Shown: positions 25,037 to 27,914 of the stretch, piece by piece
Layout of the letters: every line of letters starts with the position of its first letter
Numbering within the stretch: the first letter of the stretch is position 1
Source: Deltaproteobacteria bacterium
Lineage (GTDB): Bacteria; Bdellovibrionota_C; UBA2361; SZUA-149; JAITKM01
Direction of reading: 5' to 3'
NCBI GenBank assembly: GCA_031278395.1
Contig: JAITKM010000059.1
Location: 1 to 27,914, forward strand
DNA length: 27,914 nucleotides
Notes under the pieces: generated by a model
What the model was told of the DNA's origin: nothing
Database searches by the model: none
The model's input: only the letters and a program-made list of their open reading frames with translations
Translations under genes and position numbers: made by a program

Positions 25037-25929
25037 ATTAACAAAAACCTGGTTTTCTCTGAATAATCCCTAACAAATTCAAAATTTCCAATTTTGTAGC
25101 TTTGCAAAATTTTCGTAATCCCATCTTCTTGCTCTTCACCAATTTCCATAATTAGTTTAGCCCCTGCTTGAAGATACTCCAACAGCTCAGCAAGCAAGCG
25201 TCTAATAATATCTAATCCGTCCGCGCCAGCTCTCAACGCTAGATACGGCTCATATAAACCCACGTGACTGGGAAGGGGGACACTTTCCATAATATAGGGT
25301 GGGTTAGCAACGATTAGAATTAGAGTTCTGTTTTTATTGATTTTGATCTGGTTTAACAAGTCAGAATTATAAAACTTAACATACTGTGATAGCTGCAAAT
25401 TATCGGAATTTTTTCTTGCTATATTTAACGCTTTATCAGAAATATCAACAGCATGAATTTCACCAGATTTTAGATATTCTTGACCGAATTTTTCTCTTAA
25501 TTCGTCAATAATTGATAAAACAATCGCTCCTGAACCAGTACCAACATCAAGTAAATAGAAGTCCTTTGTCATTTTGGTGAAATTTTTTAGGGCGAGTTCC
25601 ACAAGAATTTCAGTTTCTGGGCGAGGAATTAAAACCGAATTATTGACAATGAATGTCCGTTTATAAAACTCTTTTTTGCCAATTATATAAGCTACGGGTT
25701 CTGATTTGGCTCTACGTGAAATAAGTAATTGAAATTTTTCAATAATAGCCCTATCAATTTCATCATTACTTTTAATAATCAATTGTTCTTTAGTTAGCTC
25801 CAATGCTGACTGTAGTAACACATCAACTTCAATTTTTAGAGTTTGTGGGCTAACATTTGAAGGAGCTGGCAACTGAGTTAAGTGTTGTAATTGTGCAATT
25901 GCCCAGTTTTTTAAATCTTTTAATCTCAT
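25033..25929 (-). CDS. prmC: Release factor glutamine methyltransferase PrmC
   Basis: A 298-residue SAM-dependent methyltransferase that modifies the glutamine of the GGQ motif in release factors RF1 and RF2. The helical N-terminal RF-binding domain spans about residues 1-90. The SAM-binding motif is LLDVGTGSGAIVLSI and the catalytic NPPY is in VANPPYIMESVPLP, followed by the typical EPYLALRAGADGLDIIRRLL. The start is ATG 25929 (MRLKDLKNWA); an ATG 36 bases upstream adds non-conserved residues. It heads the minus-strand operon and is divergent from the DedA gene across a 79-bp promoter region (25930-26008). Confidence 0.95.
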   Translation of the reverse strand: MRLKDLKNWAIAQLQHLTQLPAPSNVSPQTLKIEVDVLLQSALELTKEQLIIKSNDEIDRAIIEKFQLLISRRAKSEPVAYIIGKKEFYKRTFIVNNSVLIPRPETEILVELALKNFTKMTKDFYLLDVGTGSGAIVLSIIDELREKFGQEYLKSGEIHAVDISDKALNIARKNSDNLQLSQYVKFYNSDLLNQIKINKNRTLILIVANPPYIMESVPLPSHVGLYEPYLALRAGADGLDIIRRLLAELLEYLQAGAKLIMEIGEEQEDGITKILQSYKIGNFEFVRDYSEKTRFLLI

Positions 25930-26008
25930 AATGTATGCTTTTTTTCTTTGGACATAATTTAACAAATAACGTATCTCGCTAAGGCAAATTTATAGGGCAA
26001 CTAACATT

Positions 26009-26659
26009 ATGGAATACTTCTTGCAACTTTTGGATTTTATCATTCACATTGATACACATCTGCTGGAGATGACTAATCAATATGGCGTTTGGGTTTATGT
26101 GATCTTATTTGTCATTATTTTTTGCGAAACTGGCTTGGTGATCACGCCGTTTTTGCCCGGTGATTCGTTGCTTTTTGCGGGTGGGGCAATTGCTGCTACT
26201 AATGAAACGCTTAACGTGCATTTATTATTTTTCCTTTTGTTGTTTGCGGCAGTCCTTGGTGATGCAGTCAACTATCATATTGGTTATTTTTTGGGTGAGA
26301 AAGCTTTTGACCAGCGCTGTTGGACAGCTAGATTTTTAAAGAAAAAGCACCTTGAACGCACGGAGGCGTTTTATCAAAAGTATGGTGGCAAAACTATTAT
26401 TATTGCTCGTTTTGTGCCGATTGTGAGGACCTTTGCTCCATTTTTGGCTGGAGTTGGCAGCATGTCATATGCGAAGTTTTTGAGTTATAACATTTTTGGG
26501 GCGTTACTTTGGACAACTCTTTTTCTGTATGCTGGTTTTTATTTTGGCAATTTAGATTATATAAAAAATAATTTTAGTTTAGTTATCTTGGGAATTATAG
26601 TGATTTCTGTGCTGCCAATAGTGGTGGAGTATTGTAAGAGTTCATTTACAAAAGAATAA
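26009..26659 (+). CDS. DedA/SNARE-associated (VTT-fold) membrane protein
   Basis: A 216-residue polytopic inner-membrane protein of the DedA family, whose members include undecaprenyl-phosphate and phospholipid flippases. Diagnostic are the re-entrant and arginine segments: [41 protein letters not shown]; then [37 protein letters not shown], with the essential Arg pair and the acidic residues of the family. The length is typical. The next gene, a membrane-inserted Cas4-like nuclease, starts three bases after its stop, so the two are almost certainly co-translated. Its specific substrate is not readable from sequence. Confidence 0.95.
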   Translation: MEYFLQLLDFIIHIDTHLLEMTNQYGVWVYVILFVIIFCETGLVITPFLPGDSLLFAGGAIAATNETLNVHLLFFLLLFAAVLGDAVNYHIGYFLGEKAFDQRCWTARFLKKKHLERTEAFYQKYGGKTIIIARFVPIVRTFAPFLAGVGSMSYAKFLSYNIFGALLWTTLFLYAGFYFGNLDYIKNNFSLVILGIIVISVLPIVVEYCKSSFTKE

Positions 26660-26662
26660 AAG

Positions 26663-27496
26663 ATGCAACAAAAAAACGTCATTAGCACCTCTGATATTTT
26701 GACTTATTTGTTTTGTCCGCAGTGTTGGTGGTTTGGTCTGACTTCCGCAACAACTATGCAGCCAACTAATCAGGAAAAGAAGCGTTCCCAAATAGCCAAA
26801 CAAAAACGCAAACAGTGGTTTACTAACCAAGAGACATATTATAAGCTTAACCATTATACGAAATTATTGTATTTTGTGTTTTTCTTTATTTTTCTAATTT
26901 TGTTACTTCTTGATTCATATTTTAAAAAAGTGACCGGCTTTAATTTTGAACAAAAATTTCTTTCCGAGAGTGACTTAATAACGATACTTTTAGCTAGTGG
27001 GGCGATTATATTTATTTGGGATATTTTTAATAGGAAATTAAAAAAAATAAATCGTGATTCAGGACTAAATACAACTCCAGATATTGTTTCAATCAAAGGC
27101 AGTAACAAGATCCCAGTTAAAACTTTTTATTCTAAGAAGCTAAATTTGACTGGCAATCCGGATGCATTGATTAGTGAGAAAAACAAGCTAATTCCGCTCG
27201 AGATAAAATCTAAAGCTCTTAAAATACAAGATCGGCATATCATGAGTATGACGGCTTATTTAAGATTAATAGAAGAAAACACTGGGCAAAAGCCGCCATA
27301 TGGGATTTTAATTTTAGGCAATAACAAAAGAAATATTAGGATCTTAAATACTCCTGAGCGACAAGAAGAATTAACTAACCTTTTGCAAGAGATGTCCTTA
27401 GTTTTAGCTGGAGCTAAAGATGTTCTTGCCACCCCAACTCACTATAAATGCAAGAATTGTATCTACTCTGTTACCTGTCCAAAAAGTTATAGATGA
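26663..27496 (+). CDS. Cas4-like PD-(D/E)XK nuclease with two membrane segments
   Basis: A 277-residue protein with Cas4/RecB-nuclease hallmarks. The N-terminus has ILTYLFCPQCWW (Cys18, Cys21). The nuclease core reads TGNPDALI (Asp167) then PLEIKSK (Glu180, Lys182), a D-x12-E-x-K motif. A QxxxY-like MSMTAYLRLIEE helix follows. The C-terminus carries Cys263-x2-Cys266-x5-Cys272, the spacing of the Cas4 iron-sulfur cluster. Unlike soluble Cas4, residues about 68-87 and 106-121 are strongly hydrophobic and look like two membrane helices inserted between the first Cys and the core, so the nuclease would be membrane-anchored. The nearest gene is dedA, three bases upstream. There is no CRISPR array or cas gene in the window. 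A 5'-3' exonuclease role is inferred from Cas4 relatives only. Confidence 0.8.
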   Translation: MQQKNVISTSDILTYLFCPQCWWFGLTSATTMQPTNQEKKRSQIAKQKRKQWFTNQETYYKLNHYTKLLYFVFFFIFLILLLLDSYFKKVTGFNFEQKFLSESDLITILLASGAIIFIWDIFNRKLKKINRDSGLNTTPDIVSIKGSNKIPVKTFYSKKLNLTGNPDALISEKNKLIPLEIKSKALKIQDRHIMSMTAYLRLIEENTGQKPPYGILILGNNKRNIRILNTPERQEELTNLLQEMSLVLAGAKDVLATPTHYKCKNCIYSVTCPKSYR

Positions 27497-27529
27497 AATC
27501 TATCGTATCCTCGATAACGTAAATTAATT

Positions 27530-27553
27530 GCGGTTCTGAACCGCGAACTTTTT
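27530..27553 (+). terminator. Probable terminator of dedA-nuclease operon
   Basis: GCGGTTCTGAACCGC (27530-27544) is a perfect six-base-pair stem with a three-base loop. A TTTTT run begins four bases later (27549-27553). It lies 33 bases after the nuclease stop codon. Confidence 0.65.
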
Positions 27554-27559
27554 CGATAA

Positions 27560-27914
27560 TCACTCTTATAGTAAAAGACTGATTAATGCGTTACATGAAA
27601 ATCAGATTCCTTATTCAACCATTGAGAATCAAGATGTATATGCGAGGCATTGGTCAACTAGCGAAGAGTGAGTATAATTCTAACGAAGCTACCAGAATTA
27701 GGGACGCTAGATAGGCGAAGTGTTGCCGCCTTATGTGGAGTTGCTCCGTATAATAGAGACAGTGGAACATCGTTACATGGAGTTCGCAAAACAACAGGCG
27801 GAAGAGTTGCAGTAAGAAATGCGTTGTATTTAGTCGCGATGAATTGTGCTCGTAGTGATGGCTGGCTGAAGGATTTTTATAAACGCTTAGTTCTCAATGG
27901 TAAACCGAGAAAGG
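27560..27914 (+). pseudogene. Decayed IS110-family transposase remnant
   Basis: Three reading frames are needed to follow one transposase. 27571-27668 reads SKRLINALHENQIPYSTIENQDVYA and resembles the N-terminal DEDD domain. A frameshift near 27645 leads to RGIGQLAKSEYNSNEA, matching the AK(T/S)D...DA segment that follows. From about 27668 a third frame reads LTKLPELGTLDRRSVAALCGVAPYNRDSG, ending LVLNGKPRK at the window edge, which is the C-terminal Transposase_20-type domain with its catalytic-serine region. The middle of the protein (over 100 residues) is missing and there is no start codon, so the copy is dead. The true 3' end lies outside the window. Confidence 0.82.

Noticed and set aside
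26642-27108. Minus-strand ORFs overlapping the dedA end and the nuclease
   Set aside because: They are antisense to well-supported coding sequence with catalytic motifs and have no family features.
26663-27496. True CRISPR-associated cas4
   Set aside because: No cas1, cas2 or array is in the window and the protein carries membrane segments. I call it Cas4-like by motif only.

Overview
The window is an AT-rich stretch of a bacterial chromosome from a Gram-negative-type organism using the standard genetic code. It carries Lon, type II fatty-acid synthesis genes, YidD, a type II secretion/type IV pilus GspF-pilin pair and Tad-type pilus proteins. Most genes lack a clear Shine-Dalgarno sequence. 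Gene content suggests an uncultivated or poorly sampled lineage, but the sequence alone does not place it in a phylum.

Layout. 1-630 is a repeat-rich intergenic tract, followed by a small membrane protein and the protease Lon (631-3578). 4073-8989 is a tight four-gene operon: a TadG-like protein, a TadE-like protein, a protein with a degenerate receiver domain, and a hybrid sensor histidine kinase. 9254-11663 is pyrH overlapping gltX. Then come a convergent HIT-family gene, a single-domain response regulator, yidD (minus) and glycyl-tRNA synthetase. 14830-17760 encodes a 976-residue fusion of a PHP-type metal-dependent domain with a UvrD-like helicase. 18100-19791 holds gspF/pilC and a type IV pilin-like gene. 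20287-21854 has a glycine-rich RRM RNA-binding protein and two unrecognised small genes. 22050-25929 (minus) is a prmC - Hda-like - fabF - fabH operon. 26009-27496 has a DedA membrane protein followed by a Cas4-like nuclease with two apparent membrane segments inserted in its fold. The window ends in a decayed IS110-type transposase.

The most striking non-coding signal is a dispersed, MITE-like family. It is built on the terminal motif CTGGTATGGGGTTACTTT and its reverse complement, found in at least seven intergenic places. One copy (9003-9157) has perfect 22-bp terminal inverted repeats. Another is collapsed into a hairpin, two have a doubled end, and two copies share internal sequence. No transposase that could mobilise it is visible in the window.

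Candidates for undescribed biology are this repeat family, the membrane-inserted Cas4-like nuclease next to DedA, and the Tad pilin / pseudo-receiver / hybrid-kinase operon. In that operon the pseudo-receiver's N-terminus resembles the N-domain of secretion ATPases.
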